A DNA stretch of 64,000 bases from Elusimicrobiota bacterium (GCA_028718185.1 JAQUMH010000001.1:715186-779185), one strand, 5' to 3'. Positions 44,003-53,269 are shown, counted from the stretch's first letter. A program made the numbers and translations. The notes: generated by a model not told the origin, from the letters alone.

Positions 44003-45457
44003 TTAGACCCCCCTTTTGCTTTTTTGACCATTATTTATCTGCACACCCTTATCGGTTATTAAGAATTCCCTTATCTGATTAGAGTGATTCATACCACGTG
44101 ATTTCAGGATGCTTATGATTCGGGTACGCTCATTACCTCTTTCCATATTCTGCGGCCTGATCCAGGAATCGCATAGGGAAGAGATGTCGATATCTGTCTG
44201 TTCGATTCCACTACGTACGCCCCACAGGTCTATTATGAGAAGGGTTATTTGAGCAGCCTTCAAAAAATCTATGAGTCGGGTCAACATTGCTTGTGCTTCG
44301 ATGAGTGTGCCTGAATTCATTAAATTAGATATCGGATCGAACACCACAACATTGGGCTTGAATTCATTTATCATATTGTGTGCGTTCACAAGGTGTCTCT
44401 CTAGCCCGAAAAGCGCAGGACGAGAGGCCGCAATATGCAAAAGGCCTTTATCTATCCATTTTTTAAGGTTGATGCCTATATTGTTCATATCTCGGATAAT
44501 CTGGTTTTCCGACTCTTCAAAAGCGAAGAAGAGACATTTCTCTCCGCGACTGCATGCAGAATCAGCGAAATGAGCGGCAAAACTTGTTTTCCCTGTTCCT
44601 GCACCGCCGGAAACGAGAATGGCGCTGCCACGATAATATCCTTTTTTATCGAGCATCTCATCAAGACCTTTTATCCCGGATGATATTCTGTCAGAAGATA
44701 CCGGGTAGTCTAATCCCAATGAAGTGACAGGAAGTACTGATACACCTTTTTTATCAATCAAAAACGGGTACTCGTTGCTACCGTGTATTGAACCGCGATA
44801 TTTTATTATTTTAAAACGTCTGGTTGAAATCTGTTCAGTTACCCTATGGTCCAGGAGAATAACGCAATCGGCAACATATTCCTCGAGGCCGTATCTTGTC
44901 AGGCTTTTATCGCCGCGTTCTCCCGTTATTATTGCTGTAACACCTTTCGCCTTAAGCCAGCGGAAAAGCCTTCTTAGTTCGGCTCTCAGGACATTTTCAT
45001 TTTTTAATCCCGAAAAAAGCGCTTCGATGGTATCCAACACTACCCGCTTTGCGCCGATAGAATCAATTGCATGCTCAAGTCTTACGAATAATCCTTCAAG
45101 GTCATACTCGCCTGATTCCTCGATTTCACTGCGCTCAATAAAAACATAATCAATAATTAATTTTTTGTGCTTGATAAGTTTATTTAATTCAAATCCCAGT
45201 GAAGAAAAATTCTTTGTCAATTCTTCAGCATTCTCTTCAAATGACATATAGACACCCGGCTCGTTAAACTCATTTGCGCCACGGGTAAGAAATTCCATCG
45301 CAAATAGCGTCTTTCCGCACCCTGCATTACCACATACAAGCGTAGTTCGTCCATGAGGCAATCCACCGAATGTAATTTCATCTACACCCTGTATGCCGGT
45401 TGGACACTTTAGCAACTTAAAATCCGCTACTTTTGCACTTTTTGCTGATTTACCCAT
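44003..45457 (-). CDS. kaiC: KaiC-family double-domain ATPase/kinase
   Basis: 484 residues with two RecA-like domains. CI has Walker A 'GNAGCGKT' (43-50), the catalytic Glu pair in 'FEENAEE' (74-75) and '[10 protein letters not shown]'. CII has Walker A 'GGAGTGKT' (284-291), the Glu pair in 'FEESENQ' (314-315) and a phosphosite region '[11 protein letters not shown]' (421-431), where Thr421, Ser426 and Ser427 align with S. elongatus T426, S431 and T432. Then comes '[20 protein letters not shown]'. KaiA is not present. Such KaiBC sets outside cyanobacteria act as timers or stress regulators. AGGAGGG precedes the ATG. Confidence 0.93.
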   Translation of the reverse strand: MGKSAKSAKVADFKLLKCPTGIQGVDEITFGGLPHGRTTLVCGNAGCGKTLFAMEFLTRGANEFNEPGVYMSFEENAEELTKNFSSLGFELNKLIKHKKLIIDYVFIERSEIEESGEYDLEGLFVRLEHAIDSIGAKRVVLDTIEALFSGLKNENVLRAELRRLFRWLKAKGVTAIITGERGDKSLTRYGLEEYVADCVILLDHRVTEQISTRRFKIIKYRGSIHGSNEYPFLIDKKGVSVLPVTSLGLDYPVSSDRISSGIKGLDEMLDKKGYYRGSAILVSGGAGTGKTSFAAHFADSACSRGEKCLFFAFEESENQIIRDMNNIGINLKKWIDKGLLHIAASRPALFGLERHLVNAHNMINEFKPNVVVFDPISNLMNSGTLIEAQAMLTRLIDFLKAAQITLLIIDLWGVRSGIEQTDIDISSLCDSWIRPQNMERGNERTRIISILKSRGMNHSNQIREFLITDKGVQINNGQKSKRGV

Positions 45458-45544
45458 ACTTTTTCCCTCCTAAAAAATCGTATAAAAAATAATCGAAACA
45501 AAGGGAACAGATGTTAATTCTCACTATTTAGGTAAAATTTTCTT

Positions 45545-45616
45545 AAGTTGTAGTCGCTTGCCCTTGGCAAGCACATATAAAGCACGCCAAGGGTCTACGA
45601 CAACTACAATTATCAA
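45545..45616. repeat. Modular hairpin repeat, copy 7
   Basis: GTTGTAGTCG, CTTGCC-CTT-GGCAAG hairpin, ACATATAAAG, then CACGCCAAGGGTCTACGACAACTACAA. Lies upstream of the KaiC start and after the PPi-PFK stop. Confidence 0.7.
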
Positions 45617-45679
45617 ATACCTTTTAGTCAACATTAAAGTTACCTAATTATTGAGCTAGTACAACAAACACCTTTTCCC

Positions 45680-47350
45680 CTAACCGCGCTTTTCTAATTT
45701 AAGCGTTATGGTTGTCATGTCTGTAACTTCATAGGGACCAAAGTATTGAATAGGCCCGGGGTAAACGTAACTTTCTGTTATTGCCCAATTATCCCTGTTG
45801 CTTAGCAAAGTTTTAAATGGGAGACCTTCAAGTTCAACCAGTGCTTTTTTAATGACCGGTTTTTCTTTGCCTTTTCTTCTTTCTATGTTCATCATCATTG
45901 TAAGAGGTACCCCGCCACATTCCCACTGGCTGGATTTCTTTACAAGTTTTTTTACAGACGATAAATACCCGGTAAGACCGTTAAGAGCTAATACTGCCGA
46001 GTTATATCCTAAAGCATAGGTGTAATTGGCGTCAAAATTTGAAGGTGCGCCGCACCGTCCTTCATACCCGAAGAAATGCGTGATTGTAGAAAATTTTCCT
46101 ATATACTTACCATTCTTTTTAAGTTCTGATAATTTTACTTTTACCATTTCTATCAAAAGTTTTTCAGTTTCTATCTGAGAAACTTGCACGTTACCGTGCG
46201 GGTCTCTGTCAATCATCAATTGTGACGAAATATCGCTCGGGAGAGAAATCATAAGCGCCGCTATATTTTCAGGCAGCTTTGTGTGGATAAAATTCTTTTT
46301 CTCTTCAATACTTGACATTGATTTAAGAACTTCTTCATTTTCCGCTAAAACATCGTTCAATGCAGATATCAGCGACTTCATTTCCGGTATGAATTCAATT
46401 AAACCTTCCGGGACGAGTATAACACCAAAATTCTTCTTTAACTCCGCACGCTTCACAATAATATCGGTTATATATTCTACAATCTGCGAAAGGGTCATTT
46501 TTTTTGCAAGAATTTCTTCTCCGATAAGCACTATGTTCGGCTGGGTCTTTAATCCTACTTCAAGCGTAATGTGCGACGCACTCCTGCCCATAAGCCGTAT
46601 AAAATGCCAGTATTTTCTCGCAGAGTTTACATCACGGCATATATTTCCTGTTAATTCCGAATATATTTTTGTCGCAGTATCAAACCCGAAAGACGCTTCT
46701 ATTTGCTCGTTTTTCAAATCACCGTCAATAGTTTTAGGAACGCCTATAACGCTTATATTCACTTTTTCTTTTTTGAAATATTCCGCTAAAAGCGCCGCAT
46801 TAGTATTTGAATCATCTCCACCGATAACAACCAGTGCATCAATTTTATTATCAGTTAAATTCTTCTTTGTCTGTTCAATATGTTCCGGGGTTTCTATTTT
46901 GGTCCTTCCTGATTGTATAATATCAAACCCGCCCGTATTCCTGTATTCATCTATTAAAGAAAGCGTTATTTCATTCCACTTGTTATCAAGAATTCCTGAA
47001 GGTCCACCGAGAAACCCGATAAGTTTGTTTTTGGAATTAGCTTTCTTTAACCCATCAAAAAGCCCTGCTATAACATTATGCCCGCCAGGTGCCTGACCAC
47101 CGGAAAGAACTACACCTACTTTCACAACTTTACCTGAAAGAACCGGGTTTTTACCTTTACCAAAACTTACCATCGGCATCCCGAAAGTATTCGGGAAAAG
47201 TTTCTGTACTGTTTCCTGGTCAGAAACGCTTGTTGTCGCCTGCCCAATTTTCGGTTTTATCGATTTAGCACCATTTTTAAGCACCGCCGGCAGAACCGGT
47301 TTAAATTTTTTCCTCGCCACCTGAAGTTCAGACAACTTTTGTTTAGACAT
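45680..47350 (-). CDS. pfp: Pyrophosphate-dependent 6-phosphofructokinase (long form)
   Basis: 556 residues, the long PFP type. It has 'VGVVLSGGQAPGGHNVIAGLFDGL', the PPi-type 'VIGGDDSNTNAALLAEYF' (GGDDS rather than the GGDGS of ATP enzymes), 'GVPKTIDGDLKNEQIEASFGFDTATK', 'MGRSASHITLEVGLKTQPN' and 'YEGRCGAPSNFDANYTYALGYNSA'. It catalyses reversible PPi + F6P to FBP + Pi in the cytoplasm and points to PPi-saving glycolysis. A consensus sigma70 promoter lies at 47475-47503 and GGGGGGAT precedes the ATG. Confidence 0.95.
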   Translation of the reverse strand: MSKQKLSELQVARKKFKPVLPAVLKNGAKSIKPKIGQATTSVSDQETVQKLFPNTFGMPMVSFGKGKNPVLSGKVVKVGVVLSGGQAPGGHNVIAGLFDGLKKANSKNKLIGFLGGPSGILDNKWNEITLSLIDEYRNTGGFDIIQSGRTKIETPEHIEQTKKNLTDNKIDALVVIGGDDSNTNAALLAEYFKKEKVNISVIGVPKTIDGDLKNEQIEASFGFDTATKIYSELTGNICRDVNSARKYWHFIRLMGRSASHITLEVGLKTQPNIVLIGEEILAKKMTLSQIVEYITDIIVKRAELKKNFGVILVPEGLIEFIPEMKSLISALNDVLAENEEVLKSMSSIEEKKNFIHTKLPENIAALMISLPSDISSQLMIDRDPHGNVQVSQIETEKLLIEMVKVKLSELKKNGKYIGKFSTITHFFGYEGRCGAPSNFDANYTYALGYNSAVLALNGLTGYLSSVKKLVKKSSQWECGGVPLTMMMNIERRKGKEKPVIKKALVELEGLPFKTLLSNRDNWAITESYVYPGPIQYFGPYEVTDMTTITLKLEKRG

Positions 47351-47474
47351 TTTATCCCCCCATTAAAAAAAGTTCTTAAGTTCTTGTGTTCTTATGTTCT
47401 ATAATCTGAATGTCTTTAAACAATATGTACTGTGTAATGCAAGAAGTCTGCTAAAAGTCTTATATTAGTGTATA

Positions 47475-47503
47475 ATTATAAAACACAATTACTGTTTTGT
47501 CAA
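47475..47503 (-). promoter_or_regulatory. Consensus sigma70 promoter of PPi-PFK
   Basis: Minus strand TTGACA (47503-47498), 17-bp spacer, TATAAT (47480-47475): both hexamers are perfect. The predicted leader is about 118 nt and contains direct repeats of AAGAACA. Similar sequence including the spacer occurs at 49113-49141. The 305-bp gap holds nothing else obvious. Confidence 0.85.
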
Positions 47504-47655
47504 GGATTTTTTGTTTTCAGGGATTGATTCGTCAGATTTGTCACGATTGAGAAGATAATGTGGCAAAATCACCTCAAGTTTTCTTTGTAAGATTCCTGAT
47601 AGAAAGTGGAGAAATCATGCTTACAACAAACGAACAACTTCTAGTACATAGAATA

Positions 47656-48633
47656 TTACTCATACATTGGCAAATCATGTTTTAATGGTATTGTATTGTC
47701 CTCATGTTTTTTTATTCCTACACCCCAATCAAATCTATTAATGTTTTCAAGTTTATATTTGCCAGAATATATTTTAGATTTTTCACTGTAAATTTCAATT
47801 TCTAAGGTTTCATTTGATATATCATAATAAGAAGATGATACCTTTGGGTACTTTCCAAATGGTTTATATTGTCTATCTATAACACAAATGCCGTTTAATA
47901 AAATCTTGATATATTCAGACAAATCTTCAGTATTAAAAATATCAATACGAAGTAATCTCTCATGTTTTTTATTTTGCCTGTATTCACTTACACTGATTGG
48001 TTTAACAGAAACATCCTTCTTGCCTTCTACAACTTCTGTTGTTGGATATTTCACAACACCGTTTAATTTGCCTATTTTTGCTAATCTTTTCATTATTATA
48101 GAATTTTCTCTTGGGTCTTTGCCATGAAAAGCCCCCTCAGATGGATATCCTAACTCCAAAGTCATTATAAAATCTGCCTGTTTTTTATTTATAATTGGAA
48201 AAATATTAATAACAACACCGCTAAATGACATTGATGAGAAACTCGACCAAAGAGCACCCCAATAAATCCTCTTTTTCCCAACACAAACAGCAAAAATTCT
48301 ACCACTTGTAGGTATTTTAATTTTTGAAATATTATCAAAACAACTTTTAGATAATTTAATATCGTGATTCTTTATATCATACCAAACAATATCCTCTTCT
48401 TTAATAATAGGTTGGTCTTCTAATTGTATTTTATCTAAATCAATATTTTCCGGGCGATGTTCATATGCTTCTGGATGCCCCTTATCTTCGGGTTTTATTA
48501 TTATTCTCCATGTTGATTCTGGTGACTTAGAAAGATAAATTGCAAATTGGTTGCTATCTGCTGGTTTACTATCTTTTGCCCATATTGCATCTAAATTAAA
48601 TAGTATCAATAGAATTATTAATATTTTTTTCAT
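47656..48633 (-). CDS. Hypothetical exported protein
   Basis: 325 residues: signal peptide ('ILIILLILFNLDAIWAK'), then a segment 'QFAIYLSKSPESTWRIIIKPEDK...IQLEDQPIIKEEDIVWYDIKNHDIKLSKSCFDNI', a central 'FAVCVGKKRIYWGALWSSFSSMSFSGVVI' and a C-terminal region rich in strands. The middle resembles periplasmic domains that carry 'P-I-x-x-x-D-I-x-x-Y-D...H-x-I-x-L'. No named family is recognised. It stands alone, with an unremarkable ribosome site. Confidence 0.55.
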   Translation of the reverse strand: MKKILIILLILFNLDAIWAKDSKPADSNQFAIYLSKSPESTWRIIIKPEDKGHPEAYEHRPENIDLDKIQLEDQPIIKEEDIVWYDIKNHDIKLSKSCFDNISKIKIPTSGRIFAVCVGKKRIYWGALWSSFSSMSFSGVVINIFPIINKKQADFIMTLELGYPSEGAFHGKDPRENSIIMKRLAKIGKLNGVVKYPTTEVVEGKKDVSVKPISVSEYRQNKKHERLLRIDIFNTEDLSEYIKILLNGICVIDRQYKPFGKYPKVSSSYYDISNETLEIEIYSEKSKIYSGKYKLENINRFDWGVGIKKHEDNTIPLKHDLPMYE

Positions 48634-48840
48634 ATATTAAAAGTATCATTTCTGTTCAAATATGGCATAATCAGAGTAAAATTAAAATGCAAGATTTATT
48701 GCAAGATGCTGACATTGCGATTTTACAATTTCTATCTAAATAATCAAGTGTTTTTTAAACTTTTTTAAACTTTAGTGGATGTTTGTTTGTGATTTTAGAG
48801 AATACAGTTTTTTGGGACGGAAGGATTTACTATAAAACAG

Positions 48841-48873
48841 AAAAGCAAAGAGTTTTAAATTCTTTGCTTTTCC
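48841..48873 (-). terminator. Terminator of the small lipoprotein gene
   Basis: AAAAGCAAAGA-(GTTTTAAAT)-TCTTTGCTTTT, an 11-bp perfect stem, 22 bp after the stop. It is followed on the minus strand by CTGTTTT. Confidence 0.7.
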
Positions 48874-48894
48874 TTTTATTATATATCTGATAAA

Positions 48895-49020
48895 TTACTT
48901 GCTTGCCGGTGCTGCTGCTGGTGCTGCTGCCGGTGTTTCTGCAGGTGTTTCTGCCGGTTTCGCTTTACATGCTGCAAGAACGATTGATGCAAAAAGCATA
49001 ATTAGGACTAGTTTCTTCAT
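48895..49020 (-). CDS. 41-residue Ala/Pro-rich lipoprotein
   Basis: M-K-K-L-V-L-I-M-L-F-A-S-I-V, lipobox L-A-A-C at Cys18, then a low-complexity tail of Pro-Ala-Glu-Thr repeats (KAKPAETPAETPAAAP, then AAAPASK). It resembles a minimal extended lipoprotein like a short Pro/Ala-rich tether. GAGGGGGTGAC lies upstream. It has a perfect sigma70 promoter (49113-49141) and its own terminator, so it is an independent and probably highly expressed unit. The function is unknown. Confidence 0.75.
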   Translation of the reverse strand: MKKLVLIMLFASIVLAACKAKPAETPAETPAAAPAAAPASK

Positions 49021-49112
49021 ATTATTCGTCACCCCCTCTTTTTAAGACTGTTCCAATGTTCTTGTGTTCCAACGTTCTAATATTCCTATCTCTTTAACTT
49101 GAATATTGTGTA

Positions 49113-49141
49113 ATTATAAAATACTATTGCTGTTTTGTCAA
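49113..49141 (-). promoter_or_regulatory. Consensus sigma70 promoter of the small lipoprotein
   Basis: Minus strand TTGACA (49141-49136), 17 bp, TATAAT (49118-49113). The spacer and flanks resemble the PPi-PFK promoter at 47475. The predicted leader is about 86 nt. Confidence 0.85.
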
Positions 49142-49302
49142 GGGTTTTGTGTGTTTATCTCTCTTGCGATTATATTTTATTTAAAGATATAAGACATATA
49201 ACTAAATAATCCATCCCGTTACTACGGGCTGTTCATAGGACATTTTTGCAAATGCAAAAAATGGGTTGAATAAAAAAATAATAATTATATAATCTATCCG
49301 TT

Positions 49303-50274
49303 ATGATAAAAATCGGGAAAAAGGAAATTCCTTCAAATATACTTATGGCACCTATGGCAGGGTGTACGGATTTGGCGTTTAGGACTACAGTCCGTGAATA
49401 CGGGGCAAAATTTTGTTTTTTTGAGATGGTGGATGCAATATCCCTGATTATGAAAAGCCCCAGGACATTCAGGATGCTGAAAACTACTCCAAAGGACAAT
49501 CCAATTGCGGCACAGTTGATTGGCAGTGACCCGGTTAAGATGCTTGATGCCGCTTATATACTTCTGGATACTGTGCCTGATATTGTTTTTCTGGATATCA
49601 ATGCTGCCTGTCCTGTCAGGAAAGTATTGAAAAAGAAAACCGGCGCCTACCTGATGAAAACACCGGACACCCTTGTTGAAATAATCAAAACATTGTCTAA
49701 TAAATTACCGATACCAGTAACTATTAAAATAAGGACCGGTTATAGTAAAACTGATTCGGCATTCCTTACAGATTTAGTCAAAAAGATTGAAGATAACGGG
49801 GCGTCGGCTATTTTTATACACGGGAGAACCTGCTCTCAAATGTATTCGGGCGAGGTGGATTATACAAGCATTAAGGAAGTAAAAAATTCGGTATCCATAC
49901 CTGTTTTCGGAAGCGGGAATGTTTTCAACCCGGAACTTGCAAAGAAAATGTTTGATGAAACAAACTGTAACGGTCTATTAGTTGCACGAGGGGCGCTTGG
50001 TACTCCGTGGATATTCGAAGATATTGATGATTATTTGAAAACAGGGAAATTTACGGATTCAGAAAAGGATATGGAAAAGAAGGGCCATGCAATGAAAGAG
50101 CATATAAAATACATAATTCAATATAAAAAAACTTCAACCAGAGGTAATGCCAGTTTTATAAGAAAGATTATGATGTGGTATACAAAAGGTTTTCCGGATG
50201 CAAGAAGTATTCGCGATAAAATCTGCAAAATAAAAACCTACGATGAAGTAGAAGAACTCGTGGGAAAATTGTAA
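49303..50274 (+). CDS. dus: tRNA-dihydrouridine synthase (DusB-type)
   Basis: 323 residues: TIM barrel 'NILMAPMAGCTDLAFRTTVREYGAKFCFFEMVDA', FMN/substrate segments 'IAAQLIGSDP', the catalytic Cys region 'FLDINAACPVRKVLKKKTGAYLM', 'PVTIKIRTGY', 'AIFIHGRTCSQMYSGEVDYTSIKEVK' and 'PVFGSGNVF'. It reduces uridines in the tRNA D-loop using FMN and NADPH. It is a single plus-strand gene divergent from the small lipoprotein. Confidence 0.93.
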   Translation: MIKIGKKEIPSNILMAPMAGCTDLAFRTTVREYGAKFCFFEMVDAISLIMKSPRTFRMLKTTPKDNPIAAQLIGSDPVKMLDAAYILLDTVPDIVFLDINAACPVRKVLKKKTGAYLMKTPDTLVEIIKTLSNKLPIPVTIKIRTGYSKTDSAFLTDLVKKIEDNGASAIFIHGRTCSQMYSGEVDYTSIKEVKNSVSIPVFGSGNVFNPELAKKMFDETNCNGLLVARGALGTPWIFEDIDDYLKTGKFTDSEKDMEKKGHAMKEHIKYIIQYKKTSTRGNASFIRKIMMWYTKGFPDARSIRDKICKIKTYDEVEELVGKL

Positions 50275-50304
50275 ATGAAATAGTTGTCTGCCGTCCGATA
50301 ACTC

Positions 50305-50385
50305 GCTGTCATGCTGAACTTGGTTCAGCATCTTAAGTTATCTGTCGTCGAAAGTGAGATTCCGAAACAAGTTCGGAATGACAAA
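50305..50385. repeat. GTCATGCTGAAC/TTCGGAATGAC repeat
   Basis: Left arm GTCATGCTGAAC with hairpin TGCTGAAC-TTG-GTTCAGCA, right arm GATTCCGAAACAAGTTCGGAATGAC. Sits between the convergent Dus and RecQ genes. Confidence 0.65.
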
Positions 50386-50422
50386 AAACACAATTATCAG
50401 ACAACCCCCTGTCCCCGATTTT

Positions 50423-52252
50423 TTAATCAAATTGGTTTTTTGCTGTGAAACCTAAATATTCCTTAATAACATTTATAAAAATATCGCCGTAGGATTTTTG
50501 TTTTGCGGTACCTACACCGAAGACGTTAGAAAACTGTTCTATTGTTACCGGTTTTACTGAAGCCATATCAATTAGGGTCTTGTCACTAAAAACAATATAT
50601 GCGGGGACGCCTTTTTTACGGGCGATTTCAGCACGTTTGGTACGCAGAATTTCAAAGAGTTTTTCATCTATACCTTCCCATTCTTTTAGACGCTTGCTCT
50701 TTCGGACTTTTTCTATTTCCTTCTTCTTAATTGCAACAACCGGTTTTGCTAAAACAGGGGCTTTTTCGCCTTTAAGAAGACTGTGTCCCAAATCTGTAAT
50801 TGCTAAAGTCATAAACTCGCCTTCACGCTGCAAAAAACCCTGGCCGAGAAGTTGTTCTATCATAAACCTGATGTATACTTTAGTTTCGGTATTCATCAGC
50901 GAAAAAGTTGAAAGCTTGTCGTGTTCCCAACGTTCAACTGCCGGAGTACGGTCGCCTTGCAATATATCAGTTATGTGACCCGCCCCGAACCTTTCTTTGA
51001 CGCGTGCGACGCACGATAATATTTTCTGACCTACAGTGAGTGAATCTTCCACCATTTCCACTTCGCCCAGGCAATAATCGCAGGCATTACAATTACCCTT
51101 TTCATAAGTCTGTCCAAAATAATTGACAAGATAACGGTGCCGGCAAGTAGGACGAACACAGAAGTTATACATATCCTTAAGTTTTGAAAGCATCACATCT
51201 CTATTGGATGTATCCTTGAGCATGTATTCCCACGTTCTATAATCAGCCCCGGAATAAAAAAGCCAGCAGTCGGAACTCAACCCGTCACGACCGGCGCGGC
51301 CTGTTTCCTGCTGGTAGTGTTCTATGGATTTTGGCATTGCGGCATGAACAACATAGCGGATATTTGAGCGGTCAATTCCCATACCGAACGCAATGGTAGC
51401 GACCATAATATTGACATTCTCCGCGGAAAATTCGTCCTGATTTTGCTTTCGTTGTTTGTCCGGCAAACCGGCATGATATGGCAGGGTTTTGTACCCAAGA
51501 GAATTAAGATTACTTGAAATATCGTCTACATCTGTGCGTCTGAGACAATAGATAATACCGGGGTCGTTCGGATATTTTTTTATTACTTTTACTATCTGAC
51601 CGGTAATGTTACCTGAACGAGGCACTACACGGTAATTGAGGTTGGCACGGTCAATACTGCCGATATAGAGGTGCGGTGCGTTCATATTTAATTGCACAAC
51701 AATATCTTTTTGTACTTCCTCTGTTGCAGTGGCGGTAAAAGCGTGAATAGCGATATTTTTAAATTCGTTTTTGATGATACCCAGTTGGCGATATTCTGCG
51801 CGGAAGTTGTGACCCCAGTGACTGATGCAGTGGGCTTCATCAATGACAAAGAATGAAAGTTTTACGCTTTGTAAAAGGTCCCGCATTTCATCTATCATTA
51901 ATCGTTCAGGTGAGATATAAAGAAGTTTAAGTGCACCGGATTTTATTTTTTCTGCAACCGCATATTGGCTTTTTGCGGTGAGGCTGGAATTCATGCATTC
52001 AGCGGCAATACCCATATCTTTGAGGTCATCCACCTGGTCTTTCATCAAAGATATAAGAGGCGAAATAATAACTGCCATACCGTCAGAAATAAGCGCAGGC
52101 AGCTGGAAACAAACAGATTTACCTCCGCCTGTAGGCAGAACAGTAAGAGTATCGTGTTCGTCCATTATAGAAAGAATTGCTTCTTCCTGAAATTCGCGGA
52201 AACTGGTATAACCCCAGTACTTGGTTAATGTTTGTAAAATACGGTTTTTCAT
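50423..52252 (-). CDS. recQ: RecQ-type ATP-dependent DNA helicase
   Basis: 609 residues: helicase motif 0/I 'FREFQEEAILSIMDEHDTLTVLPTGGGKSVCFQLPA', 'ISPLISLMKDQV', DEAH box 'FVIDEAHCISHWGHNFR', motifs IV-VI including 'IVATIAFGMGIDRSNIRYVVHAAMPKSIEHYQQETGRAGRDG', the RQC zinc site 'CRHRYLVNYFGQTYEKGNCNACDYC', a winged helix and a C-terminal HRDC domain ('LFEILRTKRAEIARKKGVPAYIVFSDKTLIDMA'). A 3'-5' helicase for recombination and fork repair; all usual domains are present. Confidence 0.96.
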   Translation of the reverse strand: MKNRILQTLTKYWGYTSFREFQEEAILSIMDEHDTLTVLPTGGGKSVCFQLPALISDGMAVIISPLISLMKDQVDDLKDMGIAAECMNSSLTAKSQYAVAEKIKSGALKLLYISPERLMIDEMRDLLQSVKLSFFVIDEAHCISHWGHNFRAEYRQLGIIKNEFKNIAIHAFTATATEEVQKDIVVQLNMNAPHLYIGSIDRANLNYRVVPRSGNITGQIVKVIKKYPNDPGIIYCLRRTDVDDISSNLNSLGYKTLPYHAGLPDKQRKQNQDEFSAENVNIMVATIAFGMGIDRSNIRYVVHAAMPKSIEHYQQETGRAGRDGLSSDCWLFYSGADYRTWEYMLKDTSNRDVMLSKLKDMYNFCVRPTCRHRYLVNYFGQTYEKGNCNACDYCLGEVEMVEDSLTVGQKILSCVARVKERFGAGHITDILQGDRTPAVERWEHDKLSTFSLMNTETKVYIRFMIEQLLGQGFLQREGEFMTLAITDLGHSLLKGEKAPVLAKPVVAIKKKEIEKVRKSKRLKEWEGIDEKLFEILRTKRAEIARKKGVPAYIVFSDKTLIDMASVKPVTIEQFSNVFGVGTAKQKSYGDIFINVIKEYLGFTAKNQFD

Positions 52253-52371
52253 GCTAATTAGTGGATATAATACTTAGAAGGAAGAGTATTGCCTTCAATA
52301 CTGATTAAAGAATAAAAAGAAGCCTCTATGGCAAGCTTTCCAAACTCAACTTATACCGTTTTTTGGAAAAC

Positions 52372-52505
52372 GGCAATTTCTAAAAAGAATTTTGTATTCC
52401 TAAATTTTATTTTAAGCAGACTTGTCCACTAACCCCACATTCCTGCCTGCCGATAGGCAGGTTTCATCTTCTCCCCTGTGGGGAGAAGAAAGAGTTGAGG
52501 GGCAA
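52372..52505. repeat. Hairpin cluster in the 330-bp RecQ-RRM gap
   Basis: CCTGCCT-GCCGAT-AGGCAGG at 52442 and CTTCTCCCC-TGT-GGGGAGAAG at 52468, followed by AAAGAGTTGAGGGG. A second copy of the latter with its GAAGAAAGAGTTGAGGGG tail is at 53325-53362. CCGTTTT-TTGG-AAAACGG lies just before (near 52358). No gene is seen here. Confidence 0.65.
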
Positions 52506-52582
52506 GTGAACATATGTATTTTTTTAAATATATTTTTCTGAACTGGTTAAAACCAGAACCGTCCCCGATTTTACTCCCGATT

Positions 52583-52990
52583 TTACCCGCCTCTGTGTCC
52601 GCCACCGCCGGTGCGGCTTCTTCCACTACCACGGCTTCCGCCGCTACCGAAACTTCTTCTGCCGCTAAAGTTTCCGCCGCCACCACCACCGAAGTCCCTT
52701 TTACCACCGAAATGTCCGCCGCCGCCAAAACCTCTTTTACCGCTATCGCTTTTCGGACGGGCTTCATTTACCGTAAGCGGTTTACCTTTTAAATCCTTGC
52801 CGTTCATACCGGCAATCGCCGCTTTAGTCGCATCATCGGTCATCATCTCAACAAAACCAAATCCTCTCGGCTGTTTTGTAAATTTATCACTGATAATATT
52901 TACACTTTTTATTTCACCAAAAGACTTGAAAGCTTCCCTTAAATCCTCTTCTGTCACATCGCTTGACAGGTTACCTACATAAATACTCAC
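52583..52990 (-). CDS. RRM RNA-binding protein with Gly-rich tail
   Basis: 135 residues. A single RRM (1-80) has RNP2 'IYVGNL' and RNP1 'RGFGFVEM', plus 'EEDLREAFKSFGEIKSVNII'. The tail is Gly/Arg/Ser-rich with many GGG and RG steps, as in cyanobacterial Rbp and other bacterial cold-response RRM proteins. It starts with GTG after GAGGAAGA. It probably binds RNA nonspecifically through RRM and RG repeats. The GGG-rich tail is unusual in base composition compared with its neighbours. Confidence 0.92.
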   Translation of the reverse strand: MSIYVGNLSSDVTEEDLREAFKSFGEIKSVNIISDKFTKQPRGFGFVEMMTDDATKAAIAGMNGKDLKGKPLTVNEARPKSDSGKRGFGGGGHFGGKRDFGGGGGGNFSGRRSFGSGGSRGSGRSRTGGGGHRGG

Positions 52991-53125
52991 TCTTCCTCCT
53001 CACCCATTCGGGCATTTTAGCAAACCGTTATGGTTTGCTCCTTGCTGATATATTCTACTATTTTATATTTTTTTTGCAACTGTTTTCTTACAAGGTAGGA
53101 ATTGACAACAAGGAAAACGACAACT

Positions 53126-53193
53126 TAATGCCGACCAAGGTCGGCAACTACATCAACGTTGTAGTAGCAGAGCTTGCTCTGCCTGCATATTAA
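53126..53193. repeat. Modular hairpin repeat, copy 8
   Basis: GCCGACC-AA-GGTCGGC, AACTACA...TGTAGT, GCAGAGC-TT-GCTCTGC and CTGCATAT. Nearly identical to 15891-15957. Confidence 0.75.
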
Positions 53194-53241
53194 AAAGATG
53201 GTATAGTGTCGAGACATCCAATAGTGAATTATCATAATACT

Positions 53242-53269
53242 TGGTTTTATTACAAAAATTAGTATAATT
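53242..53269 (+). promoter_or_regulatory. Possible promoter of the ABC-F gene
   Basis: TTGGTT, 16 bp, TATAAT on the plus strand, about 110 bp before the ABC-F ATG. The -35 is weak. The CTTCTCCCC hairpin repeat (53325-53362) lies in the leader. Confidence 0.4.

Noticed and set aside
46281-47096. 271-codon plus-strand frame opposite PPi-PFK
   Set aside because: Shadow of a highly conserved gene; Phe/Ser-rich translation with no motif.
41329-47350. KaiA gene
   Set aside because: No KaiA-like frame was found in or around the KaiBC operon; the neighbours are fully assigned.
52514-52982. Frames reading Ala/Ser/Thr-rich or Pro/Leu-rich peptides across the RRM gene
   Set aside because: They are alternate frames of the Gly-rich tail of the RRM protein; the RNP1 and RNP2 motifs fix the true frame.
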